Shown here: one piece after another, positions 9,317 to 18,547 of the stretch | Numbering within the stretch: the stretch's first letter is position 1 | Layout of the letters: each line of letters starts with the position of its first letter | NCBI RefSeq assembly: GCF_030347395.1 | Contig: NZ_CP128170.1 | Coordinates: 744,001 to 808,000 of the forward strand | Source: Microbacterium sp. ET2 | GTDB taxonomy: Bacteria > Actinomycetota > Actinomycetes > Actinomycetales > Microbacteriaceae | Direction: 5' to 3' | Length of the DNA stretch: 64,000 bases | The notes under the pieces: model-generated | Database searches by the model: none | Seen by the model: the letters and a program-made list of their open reading frames with translations, nothing else | Told to the model about the DNA's origin: nothing | Program-made: the position numbers and the translations under genes

Positions 9317-9787
9317 GTGAGCGCGCCCCGGAGTGACGCGGTCCGCCGCGACGCGGCGACCGGTGAGACGCGACCTCGACGCGGGGTCGTGTTGACCGTC
9401 GTGGTGGTGCTGGTCTACATCATCGCGTTCGCCGGTGTCGCCCTGGGCATCCTCGTCCTCCTCAGCCGGTACGACGTCGCCGACGACGAGGTGCTGCCGG
9501 TGTCGCTGCTGGGTGCGAGCATCATCCTGTTCGGCCTCCTGGTGGTGGCCCTCGCCTCTGCGCTGGCCCGCGGCAGTCGCTTGGCGCGTTCGCTCCTGAC
9601 CGGTTACGTCGCCCTCCTGGTCGCGCTGCAGGTGGTCACCATCGTCTCCAGCGACACATGGGACATCCCCGCGACCGTGCAGCTCCTGGTGCAGGTGATC
9701 GCTGTCATCCTCGTGTGGGTGCCGCCTGCCTCGCGCTACTTCACCGCACGCGCCGCGCGGCCGGCCGCGATCGAATCCGTCGGCTGA
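9317..9787 (+). CDS. Small four-helix membrane protein, unknown function
   Basis: 156 residues starting at GTG 9317. A short basic N-terminus is followed by four hydrophobic segments, near residues 26-50, 62-82, 90-112 and 118-136. I recognise no family motif. Its last 52 bases overlap the 3' end of the convergent P-type ATPase gene. It probably belongs with DUF3105-DUF305 (35 bp gap), but a role cannot be assigned. Confidence 0.65.
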   Translation: MSAPRSDAVRRDAATGETRPRRGVVLTVVVVLVYIIAFAGVALGILVLLSRYDVADDEVLPVSLLGASIILFGLLVVALASALARGSRLARSLLTGYVALLVALQVVTIVSSDTWDIPATVQLLVQVIAVILVWVPPASRYFTARAARPAAIESVG

Positions 9788-12264
9788 TCGGTCGGCCCCG
9801 AGCGAGCGCGCGCGAGGTCTCGCGCGACGACGCGCCGGTGGAAGAACCGGACGATCTCGATCGCTCCGATCGTGACGATGATGACGCCGGTGATGAGCCA
9901 GGCGGCATCCCGCCCGGGGTCGACCAGCTGGAAGAACGCCGTCGCCACCGGCAGGGTGAAGATGGCCAGGAGCGCGACGAACATGGCTCCGATGACGAGC
10001 ACCTTCACTCGCGTGACGGGCCGGGACAGGACGGTCAGCACCCAGATGCCCACCACGGCGAGGATGATCGTCGAGCCCGTCCGAAGCTCCGGCTCGCCGA
10101 CACCGAGGGAGGTGGCGGCGAGGGTGTAGAGCGTCAACGAGATCGCGATGATCAGTCCCGCGGGGATCGCGAAGCTCAGCGAGCGCCGGAGGAACCCGGG
10201 GATGTAGCGCTGGGTGTTCGGCAGCAGCGCCAGGAAGAACGCCGGGATGCCGATGGTGAGTCCGTCGGTGATGGAGAGCTGCCGCGGCAGGAACGGGAAC
10301 TCCAGCACCAAGAGACCGAACAGCAGCGCGAGCCCGGTCGCGTACGCGGTCTTGGTGAGGAACAGCATCGAGACCCGCTCGATGTTGGCGATGACCTGAC
10401 GACCCTCCGCGACGACGTCGGGGAGATGCGAGAACTTGCCGTCCAAGAGCACCAGACGAGCGACCGCCTTCGTCGCCGCCGATCCCGAGTTCATCGCGAT
10501 GCCGATGTCGGCGGTCTTGATCGCCAGGGCGTCGTTCACCCCGTCACCGGTCATCGCCACGGTGTGTCCGCGGCTTTGCAGGGCGACGACCATCCGCTTC
10601 TTCTGCTCGGGGGTGACGCGCCCGAAGACGGTGTGCTCCTCCAGCACCGCCGCCAGCGCCTCGTCGTCCGCGGGGAGGCGCCGGGCGTCGTATCCCTCCG
10701 GGGCCTCCACCCCGAGGTCCCGGGCGATGGCGGCGACGGTCCGCGGGTTGTCGCCGGAGATGATGCGCACGCCCACGCCCTGACGCGCGAAGTAGGCCAG
10801 CGTCTGCGCCGCATCGGGACGAACCGTCTCACGGAAGGTCAGCACGGCAACGGGCTCCAGCTGTGCGGGCAGACGCTCCGCAGCGACATCCTCCTCGGTA
10901 AGCCTCGCGGCGGCGCGGGCCAGGACGAGGGTCCGCCGGCCCGTGGCGGCGAGCGAGACGACCCGCGCGCCCAGGGGTGACCCGGTGTCGGTGGCGATGT
11001 CGCCGAAGATCATCTCGGGGGCGCCCAGGATCCACGTCCCCGCCGGGCCGTGAGCGAACGACACCGCGCTCCACTTGCGCGCGGAGGAGAACGGGATCGC
11101 TTCCGCGGGCACGCTCGGATCGGCGACCGGGAACGGTTCCCGCAGGCAGCGCGCCGTCGCGTTGGCATCCGGCGCGGCACCGTACCAGGCAAGAACCGCC
11201 GCGACCTCGGGCGAATCGGCCGCCGTGCCCTCGAGGGGGTGGAGGGCGTCGAAGGCGATGTCGCCGACGGTCAGCGTGCCGGTCTTATCCAGGCAGATGA
11301 TGTCGACGCGGGCCAGGCCCTCGACGGCGGGGAGCTCGTTGACGAGCACCTGACGACCGGCAAGACGTGCCGCGCCGACGGCGAACGCGATCGAGGTCAT
11401 CAACACCAGGCCGAGCGGGATCATCGCCGTGAGGGCGGCGATCGTGTTGACGATCGCCTGCACCCAGCCGCCTGACTCCCAGGCCGCGGCCCACCCGCCG
11501 GCGACCATCATCTGGGCGTTCAGCACGAGGAGCCCGAGCGGTCCGATGAGCCAGCTCATCCACCGCAGCACGCGGTTGATGGACGTGCGCAGCTCCGAGG
11601 CGACGAGGGAGAACCGCTTCGCCTCGCCGGCGAACCGGTTCGCGTACGAGTCGGCTCCGACGCGCGTGACCTGCGCCTCGCCCTCGCCGGCGACCACCAC
11701 GGAGCCGGAGAGCACCTCGGCGCCGTCGCGCTTGTCCACCGGGTCGGCTTCGCCGGTGAGCATCGATTCGTCCAGCTGCAGCCCCCGCGCGCGGCGCACG
11801 ACCCCGTCGGCGGGAACCTGATCGCCCGCGCGGAGGACGAGGATGTCGTCGAGGACCACCTCCCCCGGAGCGATCTCGCCCTCTTCGCCGTCGCGGCGGA
11901 TGCGCGCCCGGGGCGCGTTCAGCAGCGCGAGCTTGTCCAATGCCGCCTTGGCGCGGAACTCCTGCACGCATCCGATGATGGAGTTCGCGAACGCGGCGAA
12001 CCCGAACAGCGCGTCCTGCCACCTGCCGAGCACGAACAGGACGAAGAAGCAGCCGAAGACGATTCCGTTGAACAGGGTGAAGACGTTCGCCCGCACGATG
12101 TTCCACACGCTGCGGCTCGTGTCGGCGGTGAACGCGTTCGTCCGGCCGGCGGCCACGCGCTCCGCGACATCGGCCGCGCGCAGCCCCGCGTCCGGATCGA
12201 TCTCGATCTGCATCGCCGTGCTGGCGCCGTCACCGGCGGGGGCGTGGATCTCAGGCGTGGCCAT
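9736..12264 (-). CDS. CtpE-like P-type cation-transporting ATPase
   Basis: 842 residues of the E1-E2 (HAD) ATPase family. The region RANVFTLFNGI and the ANSIIGCVQEFRAKAALDKL block closely resemble mycobacterial CtpE, a calcium pump. The dephosphorylation loop is LTGEADP (169-175), the phosphorylated Asp is D326 in DKTGTLT, and the hinge is TGDGVND (572-578). About ten membrane segments are seen. The helix-4 motif, PEGL in CtpE and calcium pumps, reads PLGL here (283-286), so the ion-binding glutamate is missing. The cation is therefore uncertain. The start is ATG 12264; no N-terminal heavy-metal domain is present. It overlaps the convergent membrane-protein gene by 52 bp. Confidence 0.9.
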   Translation of the reverse strand: MATPEIHAPAGDGASTAMQIEIDPDAGLRAADVAERVAAGRTNAFTADTSRSVWNIVRANVFTLFNGIVFGCFFVLFVLGRWQDALFGFAAFANSIIGCVQEFRAKAALDKLALLNAPRARIRRDGEEGEIAPGEVVLDDILVLRAGDQVPADGVVRRARGLQLDESMLTGEADPVDKRDGAEVLSGSVVVAGEGEAQVTRVGADSYANRFAGEAKRFSLVASELRTSINRVLRWMSWLIGPLGLLVLNAQMMVAGGWAAAWESGGWVQAIVNTIAALTAMIPLGLVLMTSIAFAVGAARLAGRQVLVNELPAVEGLARVDIICLDKTGTLTVGDIAFDALHPLEGTAADSPEVAAVLAWYGAAPDANATARCLREPFPVADPSVPAEAIPFSSARKWSAVSFAHGPAGTWILGAPEMIFGDIATDTGSPLGARVVSLAATGRRTLVLARAAARLTEEDVAAERLPAQLEPVAVLTFRETVRPDAAQTLAYFARQGVGVRIISGDNPRTVAAIARDLGVEAPEGYDARRLPADDEALAAVLEEHTVFGRVTPEQKKRMVVALQSRGHTVAMTGDGVNDALAIKTADIGIAMNSGSAATKAVARLVLLDGKFSHLPDVVAEGRQVIANIERVSMLFLTKTAYATGLALLFGLLVLEFPFLPRQLSITDGLTIGIPAFFLALLPNTQRYIPGFLRRSLSFAIPAGLIIAISLTLYTLAATSLGVGEPELRTGSTIILAVVGIWVLTVLSRPVTRVKVLVIGAMFVALLAIFTLPVATAFFQLVDPGRDAAWLITGVIIVTIGAIEIVRFFHRRVVARDLARARSGPTDQPTDSIAAGRAARAVK

Positions 12265-12362
12265 GCTCAGACAGTAGCGGTCGCGCTGCCGCGGGGAGAC
12301 CCGGACTGGTTGACGCGGCGCACATCGTCGGACGCCGCGCCAACACCATCCGGAACCCGGTC

Positions 12363-13349
12363 CTACCCCTTCGTCGATCCCGCCAAGAGACCTCTGACGA
12401 AGAATCTCTGGAGCGAGAAGAACACGATGAGTGGTACGACCAGCGAGACGAAGGCACCAGCCGTCAGACGCTGCCAGTCCTGTCCCCGCGACCCGACCAG
12501 TTCGGCCAGTCGCTGTGTCAGCGGCGCGACGTCCTGCGTACCGCCGGAGAAGATGAGGGCGACCAGCAGGTCGTTCCACACCCACAGGAACTGGAAGATC
12601 GCGAAGGACGCGATGGCCGGGATCGCCAGGGGCAGCACGATCCGGAAGAAGATCTGGCTGTGCGAGGCGCCGTCCACACGCGCGGCCTCGATGACGTCGC
12701 CGGGGATCTCGTGGATGAAGTTGTGCAGCAGGAAGATCGCCAGGGGCAGGGCGAAGATCGTGTGCGCGATCCACACCGGCAGATAGTTCTGCTCCGGGAT
12801 GATCGGGATGAGGTTGTGCAACCCCGCCTGCAGCGGCCGCAGCCACGAGGAGAAGAACTGCAGAAGCGGCACGAGGGCCATCTGCAGCGGCACGATCTGC
12901 AGCGCGAACACCAGGATGAACAGCACATTCGCCCCGCGGAACTTGATCCACGCGAAGGCGTAAGCGGCCATGCAGGCGAACACCAGCGGGAAGATCGTCG
13001 CCGGGATGGCGATCGCCAGCGAGTTGACGAAGTAGGCGCCCAGCTGCGGCGCCGACTGCGACGGTGAGAAGAGGACATCTCGGTAGTTGTCCAGCGTGAA
13101 GCCGGGGTTCTGGAAGATCGTCCACCAGCCCGTGGTCTGGATCAGCTCCGCGGGTCGGAACGAGGAGATCAACAGGCCGAAGGTCGGAATGGTCCAGACG
13201 ATCGCGATCGCGATCGCCGCGATCGTCGCCCACGGAGAGGTCAGGCGGCGCTTGATCCGCCCGGACTTGGTGTCGCGGGCGGCCTCGGCGAAGCTCGAAT
13301 CGTCTTTTCCTTCACCGGTGGGAAGATCGACGGGGGCGACGCTGCTCAT
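12363..13349 (-). CDS. CUT1 sugar ABC transporter permease (AglG/MalG type)
   Basis: 328 residues with six membrane segments. The EAA loop reads EAARVDGASHSQIFFRIVLP near residue 220; it docks on the ATPase. The start ATG overlaps the stop of the upstream permease (ATGA), so translation is coupled. Last gene of an SBP-permease-permease operon. No ATPase gene is linked, as is usual in actinobacteria, where a shared MsmK/UgpC-type ATPase energises many CUT1 systems. Confidence 0.92.
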   Translation of the reverse strand: MSSVAPVDLPTGEGKDDSSFAEAARDTKSGRIKRRLTSPWATIAAIAIAIVWTIPTFGLLISSFRPAELIQTTGWWTIFQNPGFTLDNYRDVLFSPSQSAPQLGAYFVNSLAIAIPATIFPLVFACMAAYAFAWIKFRGANVLFILVFALQIVPLQMALVPLLQFFSSWLRPLQAGLHNLIPIIPEQNYLPVWIAHTIFALPLAIFLLHNFIHEIPGDVIEAARVDGASHSQIFFRIVLPLAIPAIASFAIFQFLWVWNDLLVALIFSGGTQDVAPLTQRLAELVGSRGQDWQRLTAGAFVSLVVPLIVFFSLQRFFVRGLLAGSTKG

Positions 13350-14314
13350 CGGATCTCCCTCTGCTTGCGAAGCACGTTGACGTTGTAGATGACGATCGGC
13401 AGGACGAGCAGGAACAGGATGACGGCGAGCGCGGACCCGCGCCCGACCTCGCTCGCGCGGAACGCCTGGGTGTACATCTCGTTGGCGACGACCGACGTGT
13501 TGAAGTTACCGGCGGTCATCGTCCGGACGATGTCGAACACCTTCAGCGTCGCGATGGAGATGGTCGTGAGCACCACGACCAGCGAGCTGCGGATGCCGGG
13601 AACGGTGACGTTGGTGAACCTCTGCCAGGAATTGGTGCCGTCCAACTGCGCCGCTTCGATCTGCTCGGCGGGAATGCCCTTGATCGCGGCGCTCAGGACG
13701 ACCATCGCGAAACCGGTCTGGATCCAGATCATGACCACGATGAGGAGGAACGTGTTGAGCGGATCTGTCTGCAGCCACTGCACCGGTTCGCCGCCCAGGG
13801 CGGTGACGATCGCGTTGAGCAGACCGATCTGCTCGCGTTCGCCGGCACGGTACTCGTAGACGAAGCGCCAGATGATGCCCGCACCGACGAACGAGATCGC
13901 CATCGGCATGAACACCAGCGCCTTGTAGTAACGCTCACCGCGGGACTTGTCGATGAAGATCGCGTACGCCAGCCCGAGGGCGGTGGCGAGGGTGGGGACC
14001 AGGAGCACCCAGACGACGGTGTTGATGAGCGTCCGGATGGCGGCGGGCTGGGTGAACATCCAGATGAAGTTGTCCCAGCTGAAATTTCCGCTGTTGTCGA
14101 GGAAGGCCAGTCCCGTGGTGCGGATCGCCGGCCAGATCAGGCCGATGGCCAGAAGGATGATGGCGGGGGCGAGGAAGCCGACGAGCTGCCAGTAATCTCG
14201 GCCCTTCTTCGGAGCCCGGTCGATGAAGAAGACCAACAGGCCCACGATGGCGGCGAACACGGCCAGCCCCATCACGACCTGGAGGATCTTCCCCAGAAGA
14301 TCGGCGGTGGTCAT
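13346..14314 (-). CDS. CUT1 sugar ABC transporter permease (AglF/MalF type)
   Basis: 322 residues. An extra N-terminal membrane helix precedes the permease core. The segment ALVFMPMAISFVGAGIIWRF followed by VYEYRAGEREQIGLLNAIV resembles alpha-glucoside permease AglF. The EAA loop is EAAQLDGTNSWQRFTNVTVP near residue 223. It forms the membrane channel with the next gene. The start is ATG 14314, preceded by a GAAGGG-type ribosome site. The family resemblance suggests alpha-glucoside or a related oligosaccharide as substrate, but this is not proven. Confidence 0.92.
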   Translation of the reverse strand: MTTADLLGKILQVVMGLAVFAAIVGLLVFFIDRAPKKGRDYWQLVGFLAPAIILLAIGLIWPAIRTTGLAFLDNSGNFSWDNFIWMFTQPAAIRTLINTVVWVLLVPTLATALGLAYAIFIDKSRGERYYKALVFMPMAISFVGAGIIWRFVYEYRAGEREQIGLLNAIVTALGGEPVQWLQTDPLNTFLLIVVMIWIQTGFAMVVLSAAIKGIPAEQIEAAQLDGTNSWQRFTNVTVPGIRSSLVVVLTTISIATLKVFDIVRTMTAGNFNTSVVANEMYTQAFRASEVGRGSALAVILFLLVLPIVIYNVNVLRKQREIR

Positions 14315-14382
14315 CGATCACGATCCCTTCTTCGTCGTTGAAGTGCGAAGGACGCGGTGCCGCGTCATCCGGTGTTCGGAGT

Positions 14383-14419
14383 GGTCGGGGGCGGGGCCAT
14401 CCGCGCCCCACCCCCGACC
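14383..14419 (-). terminator. Hairpin after the sugar-binding protein gene
   Basis: A 14-bp stem with one mismatch (arms 14383-14396 and 14406-14419, loop 9 nt) lies between the substrate-binding protein gene and the first permease gene. It has no T tract. Such hairpins usually allow partial read-through, giving more binding protein than permease. Confidence 0.6.
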
Positions 14420-14431
14420 TGGATCAACCGA

Positions 14432-15781
14432 TCAGCTGGCGGGCCAGCTGGACTCGATCGCGTCGACCGTGTCCTGGGTGCTCTGCCCGGTGACCCAGGC
14501 CACCACGCCGCGCCAGAACGAGTCGGCGCCGACCGCGCCGGGCATGAGGTCCGAACCGTCGAAGCGGAAGGTGGTCTCGGGATCCTGCAGGATCTCGATC
14601 GACTGCACCAGCAGCTCGCTCGATGCGTTCTCGGGGTCCACACCCGTGTTGGCGCTGATCACACCGCCGAGGCTGACGCGGTTGTTCGCCCAGGTGTCGC
14701 TGGAGAGGAACGCGCGCACCGTCTCGACCTCTTCGGCGTCACGGAAGGCGACGGGGAACTCCCCACCACCGGTCACCGACAGGGGCTCGCCGGCTGTGGC
14801 CGGCGGGGTGAGGAAGCCGAAGACGTCGCCGTTGGAGGCAACGGTCACCTCGTCGCCGCCCTCAGCGTTCCAGAAGGTCTCGTAGAACGACGCCTGGTGG
14901 TGCAGCGAGCACTCGCCGTCGAGGATGGGCAGACCAGCGGTCTGGAAGGCCTCGGTGACGAGGGTCGACACGTCGCCGATGCCGCCGTTGACGAAGTCCT
15001 CGTTCTTCAGGTAGGCACCCACCGCGTCGAAGGCCTCGACGATCCGGGGGTCGTTGAACGGGATCTCGTGGGTCACCCACTGGTCGTAGACCTCGGGGCC
15101 GTGCAGGCGCAGCACCCAGTCCTCGATCCAGTCGGTGGCCGGCCAACCGGTGGCGTCACCGGACTCGAGACCCACGCACCAGGGCTTCTGGCCCGTTGCC
15201 GCGATCTCCTCGGTCAGCGCCGTCATCTCGTCGAGGGTCTGGGGGATCTCCCACCCGTTCTCCTCGAACTGCGTCGGCGAGTACCAGACGTATCCCTTGA
15301 TGCTGGCCATCAGGGGGGCTGCGTAGAACGTGCCGTCGTAGGTGCCGTACTGCTTCCAGTCCTCGGACCACCACTCGTCGACGTTGGCCTCGACCTCGGC
15401 CGATGCCGGGATCAGCCAGCCGCCCTCGGCCAGACGCGCGAGCAGACCGGGCTGCGGCACGATGCCGATGTCGGGAGCGTTGCCGCCCTCGGCGAGGACG
15501 GCGATCTGCGCCTCGAACTCACTCGAGCCCTGGTATTCGATGTTGATGCCCGTGCACTGGGCGAAGTCGCTCCACGACTCCACCAGACGGTCCGCCTCGA
15601 GGTCGAGGATGGTGCCGCCGATGGTGACCTCGGCATCGTCGAAGGTGCCGTACTCCTCGTACTCCGTGCAGTCGACGTCTTCGTTCGCCGCGATGTCGCC
15701 GGTACATGCCGACAGCGCGAGGGCGGAAACACCGAGGGCCGCGACGGCTGTGACGACGCGACCCGCTTTTCCGAATCTCAT
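14432..15781 (-). CDS. CUT1 sugar ABC transporter substrate-binding lipoprotein
   Basis: 449 residues. The signal peptide (FGKAGRVVTAVAALGVSALA) ends in a lipobox, LSAC, with the anchoring Cys near residue 26. The rest is a family 1 extracellular solute-binding fold (GTILDLEADRLVESWSDF, AQIAVLAEGGNAPDIGIVPQ, and a C-terminal VVAWVTGQSTQDTVDAIE typical of AglE-like alpha-glucoside binders). A strong GAGGAGG ribosome site precedes ATG 15781. It is divergent from a LacI regulator, and the operator-like dyads between them suggest it is induced by its sugar. Confidence 0.92.
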   Translation of the reverse strand: MRFGKAGRVVTAVAALGVSALALSACTGDIAANEDVDCTEYEEYGTFDDAEVTIGGTILDLEADRLVESWSDFAQCTGINIEYQGSSEFEAQIAVLAEGGNAPDIGIVPQPGLLARLAEGGWLIPASAEVEANVDEWWSEDWKQYGTYDGTFYAAPLMASIKGYVWYSPTQFEENGWEIPQTLDEMTALTEEIAATGQKPWCVGLESGDATGWPATDWIEDWVLRLHGPEVYDQWVTHEIPFNDPRIVEAFDAVGAYLKNEDFVNGGIGDVSTLVTEAFQTAGLPILDGECSLHHQASFYETFWNAEGGDEVTVASNGDVFGFLTPPATAGEPLSVTGGGEFPVAFRDAEEVETVRAFLSSDTWANNRVSLGGVISANTGVDPENASSELLVQSIEILQDPETTFRFDGSDLMPGAVGADSFWRGVVAWVTGQSTQDTVDAIESSWPAS

Positions 15782-15835
15782 TTTGCCTCCTCATCGAGCA
15801 GTTCCCACCGTCCTGCGACCCGCAGGCGTCGGGTA

Positions 15836-15972
15836 GGGAACCGATTCCAGGATCACCGTACGGGATAGCGCCTTGGCTTCACAACGCGAATTGATCACGA
15901 CTCGATAACCGATGCGGACACTGGTGGCGCGCCGAGGATGCAACGTTGCATGATGACGTGGAAACGGTTCCA
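15836..15972. promoter_or_regulatory. Divergent sugar-transporter/LacI control region with three dyads
   Basis: Three LacI-family operator-like sites lie between the binding-protein start (15781) and the regulator start (16023). They are GGGAACCGATTCCA at 15836-15849, the perfect palindrome ATGCAACGTTGCAT at 15938-15951, and TGGAAACGGTTCCA at 15959-15972. All have the central CG typical of LacI/GalR sites. Sites 1 and 3 share the same half-sites (GGAA..TTCC). They are about 123 bp apart, which fits looping between both promoters. Binding by the adjacent LacI protein is inferred. Confidence 0.7.
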
Positions 15973-16022
15973 GATTCCGGTGGTGCGACACCGCCGTGAG
16001 AGCCCGAAGGAGGGTTCGTACG

Positions 16023-17078
16023 ATGAGGGGGATCGCCGACGTCGCACGCCTCGCCGGGGTCTCGAAGTCCACGGCCAGTCGCGCCCTGACCGGGGCCGGG
16101 TACGTGTCCGCCGACACCCGCGAGCGCGTGCAGCGGGCCGCGGCCGAGCTCGGATACGTCGCCTCGACGAACGCGGTCAGTCTCGTCACCGGACGCACCC
16201 GCAACGTCGGAGTCGTGATGCCGTGCGTGAACCGCTGGTTCTTCGCCGAGGTGCTCGAAGGCATCCAGGACAGCCTCCTCGACGAGGGCCTGAACCTCAC
16301 CCTCTACGACGCGCAGCCGGGCACCCCGGGCCGCCGGCGGATCTTCGAGGACTTCCTGTCCCGCAAGCAGTTCGACGGGCTGATCGCCGTCGGACTCGAA
16401 CCGGAGGATGCCGAGCTCGCGCGACTGCGACGCATCGGCAAGCCCGTCGTCAGCATCGTCGGCGGAGCGGACGGACTCAGTGTCATCGCCCTCGACGACG
16501 ACTACGCCGCACGGCGGGCCACCGACCACCTCATCGCCCTCGGTCACCGTCGCATCCTGTTCCTCGGCGGGGGCGCCCCCGACGGGCCGAAAGTCGCCGG
16601 CTCCGACGTCGAACGCGCCCGTCGCGAAGGCTACCGGGGAGCGATGGAGGATGCCGGCATGGGCGACCTCGCACAGCACGTCATGTCGCGCCTCAGCCTC
16701 CCGTCCGGCTACGCCGCCGCGGTCGACGTGCTCGGCTCGAGGGATCGTCCGACCGCGATCGTGGGGGTCTGCGACGAGGTCGCCATCGGCGCCATCATCG
16801 CGGCGCGCCGGCTGGGCATCCAAGTGCCGAACGATCTCAGCGTCGTCGGTATCGACGACCACGAGTACGCCGAGATGTTCGCCCTCACCACTCTTCGGCA
16901 GGCACCGCGCGAACAGGGCGCGACGGCCGTGAGGACACTGCTGGATCACCTCGCCGACCCCGAGCAGCCGCCCACCGTCATCCGGGCCCGGGCGCGACTG
17001 GTCGTGCGCAACTCGACGGGACCGGTCAACCCCCGGCAGTCGGCGGCGGTGGCGGATGCGTCGCTGGGGAGGACGTAG
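16023..17078 (+). CDS. LacI-family transcriptional regulator
   Basis: 351 residues. The N-terminal helix-turn-helix and hinge helix (IADVARLAGVSKSTASRAL, residues 3-21) are followed by a periplasmic-binding-protein-like sensor domain (NVGVVMPCVNRWFFAEVLEG, then ISAVGIDDHEYAEMFALTT-type C-terminal block). The start is ATG 16023, placed 9 nt after a clear AAGGAGG at 16007-16013. It is divergent from the CUT1 importer and most likely represses it until the sugar binds. Confidence 0.93.
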   Translation: MRGIADVARLAGVSKSTASRALTGAGYVSADTRERVQRAAAELGYVASTNAVSLVTGRTRNVGVVMPCVNRWFFAEVLEGIQDSLLDEGLNLTLYDAQPGTPGRRRIFEDFLSRKQFDGLIAVGLEPEDAELARLRRIGKPVVSIVGGADGLSVIALDDDYAARRATDHLIALGHRRILFLGGGAPDGPKVAGSDVERARREGYRGAMEDAGMGDLAQHVMSRLSLPSGYAAAVDVLGSRDRPTAIVGVCDEVAIGAIIAARRLGIQVPNDLSVVGIDDHEYAEMFALTTLRQAPREQGATAVRTLLDHLADPEQPPTVIRARARLVVRNSTGPVNPRQSAAVADASLGRT

Positions 17079-17153
17079 TGCCTCGCGACCCGTCACAGCC
17101 GCCGGCGCCGCAGCGCCGCCGGTGCCGACAGGTCGAGATCGGGGGGAAGGCCG

Positions 17154-17189
17154 AAAGACCCGGGACACGATGGGGTGTCCCGGGTCTTT
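17154..17189. terminator. Bidirectional terminator between LacI gene and rplL
   Basis: A perfect 15-bp stem (arms 17154-17168 and 17175-17189) with a 6-nt loop. The arm starts with AAA and ends with TTT, so it can stop transcripts from both sides. It lies between the convergent ends of the LacI gene and rplL. Confidence 0.85.
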
Positions 17190-17297
17190 CATGGCGGCGG
17201 TGTGCGCCACGGGGAGGTTTCGACAGGCCGCCTTCGGCGGCTCCTCGACCTGAGCCGACGCCGGGTCACCGCGCGCTGCGCATCGACCCGGCACGGC

Positions 17298-17687
17298 TCA
17301 CTTCAGGGTGACGGTGGCGCCGGCCTCTTCCAGAGCGGCCTTGGCCTTGTCCGCGGTCTCCTTGTTGGCGCCTTCGAGGACGGGCTTGGGGGCACCGTCG
17401 ACGACAGCCTTCGCCTCACCGAGGCCGAGCGAGGTGAGCTCGCGGACGACCTTGATGACCTGGATCTTCTTGTCGCCGACCGACTCGAGGATGACGTCGA
17501 AGGAGTCCTTGACCTCTTCCTCTTCGGCGGGGGCACCACCGGCGGGGGCGCCGGAGGCGGCGACCGCGACGGGGGCGGCGGCGGTGACGTCGAAGGTCTC
17601 CTCGAAGGCCTTGACGAACTCGGACAGCTCGATGAGCGTGAGCTCCTTGAACGCGTCGAGCAGCTCCTCAGTGCTGAGCTTTGCCAT
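17298..17687 (-). CDS. rplL: 50S ribosomal protein L7/L12
   Basis: 129 residues. The N-terminal dimerisation domain ([20 protein letters not shown]) is followed by an Ala/Gly-rich hinge ([21 protein letters not shown]) and the C-terminal factor-binding domain ([20 protein letters not shown]). This protein forms the flexible ribosomal stalk that recruits translation factors. It is 41 bp downstream of rplJ, the usual order. A ribosome site (AGGAG) precedes ATG 17687. Confidence 0.98.
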   Translation of the reverse strand: MAKLSTEELLDAFKELTLIELSEFVKAFEETFDVTAAAPVAVAASGAPAGGAPAEEEEVKDSFDVILESVGDKKIQVIKVVRELTSLGLGEAKAVVDGAPKPVLEGANKETADKAKAALEEAGATVTLK

Positions 17688-17728
17688 GATGTATCTCCTT
17701 GTTGGGTGGTTTGTCTGCCGGGCCCGTG

Positions 17729-18244
17729 TCAGGCCGCGGACTCCTGCTTCTCACGCAGCGCGTCGACCGTGCGAACGGCCTTCGACGGCAGCGCGTTGAA
17801 GACGTAGGCCGCCTTGGTCAGCGAGGCCTTCATCGCACCGGCGAGCTTCGCCAGCAGGACTTCACGGCTCTCGAGATCGGCGAGCTTGTTGACCTCCTCC
17901 GCGGTGAGGGGGTTTCCGTCGAAGAATCCGCCCTTGACCACCAGGAGGGGGTGTGCCTTGGCAAAGGCACGCAGACCCTTCGCGACGGCGACCGGGTCGC
18001 CGTGCACGAACGCGATGGCCGACGGACCCTTCAGTCCCTCGTCCAGTCCCGTGACCCCCGCGTTGCCCGCGGCGATCTTGGTCAGCGTGTTCTTCACCAC
18101 GGCGTATTCCGCATCCTGACGGATGGTGTTGCGAAGCTCCTTGAGCTCGGCAACCGTCAGGCCGCGGTACTCGGTGAGCAAGACGGCGGTCGAGTCCTCG
18201 AATTGCTTCGTGAGCTCGGCGACCGATGCTTCCTTCTGCGCCAT
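17729..18244 (-). CDS. rplJ: 50S ribosomal protein L10
   Basis: 171 residues from ATG 18244 ([18 protein letters not shown]). The N-terminal rRNA-binding domain includes [16 protein letters not shown] and [11 protein letters not shown]. The C-terminal helix anchors L7/L12 dimers. It is the first gene of an rplJ-rplL operon and is preceded by a hairpin leader that probably mediates L10 autoregulation. Unusually for bacteria in general, rplK-rplA lies about 14 kb away rather than just upstream. Confidence 0.97.
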   Translation of the reverse strand: MAQKEASVAELTKQFEDSTAVLLTEYRGLTVAELKELRNTIRQDAEYAVVKNTLTKIAAGNAGVTGLDEGLKGPSAIAFVHGDPVAVAKGLRAFAKAHPLLVVKGGFFDGNPLTAEEVNKLADLESREVLLAKLAGAMKASLTKAAYVFNALPSKAVRTVDALREKQESAA

Positions 18245-18323
18245 GGCCACTCCTTGTATCTGTGAGACGCACCACGGTGGCGGTGCGTCGGCCTGCGACA
18301 TCCGGTCGTCACGGCAAAGCAAA

Positions 18324-18350
18324 ACGCTCCGGCGCAAGCGCACGGAGCGT
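18324..18350 (-). ncRNA. L10-leader-like hairpin upstream of rplJ
   Basis: On the minus strand an 8-bp perfect stem (ACGCTCCG/CGGAGCGT, arms 18343-18350 and 18324-18331) with an 11-nt loop is followed by TTTTGCTTTG. It lies about 80 nt before the rplJ start. The position and terminator-like look fit the leader through which L10(L12)4 controls its own operon. The broader leader fold was not modelled. Confidence 0.6.
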
Positions 18351-18547
18351 CATCCTGAAAGGGTTTCGATCGTGTCACCTGCGCGGGCCCCTGCGATGCA
18401 GTGCTTCGGTCTCGGTGCTCGCGCACCTCGATGACCAGCGGTCTTCGGCTCCGCATACTCTACGCCGCCGGCCCACCCTTCTCCAAATCCCCACATCTCC
18501 TCTCCTCCATCCGCCCGCCCGCCCGCCGCGCACACACCATCACCGCG

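Noticed and set aside
17208..17260. A short GCCGCC-TTC-GGCGGC hairpin beside the LacI terminator, resembling intergenic repeats of this group
   Set aside because: It is seen only once in the window, so it cannot be called a repeat family from this sequence.
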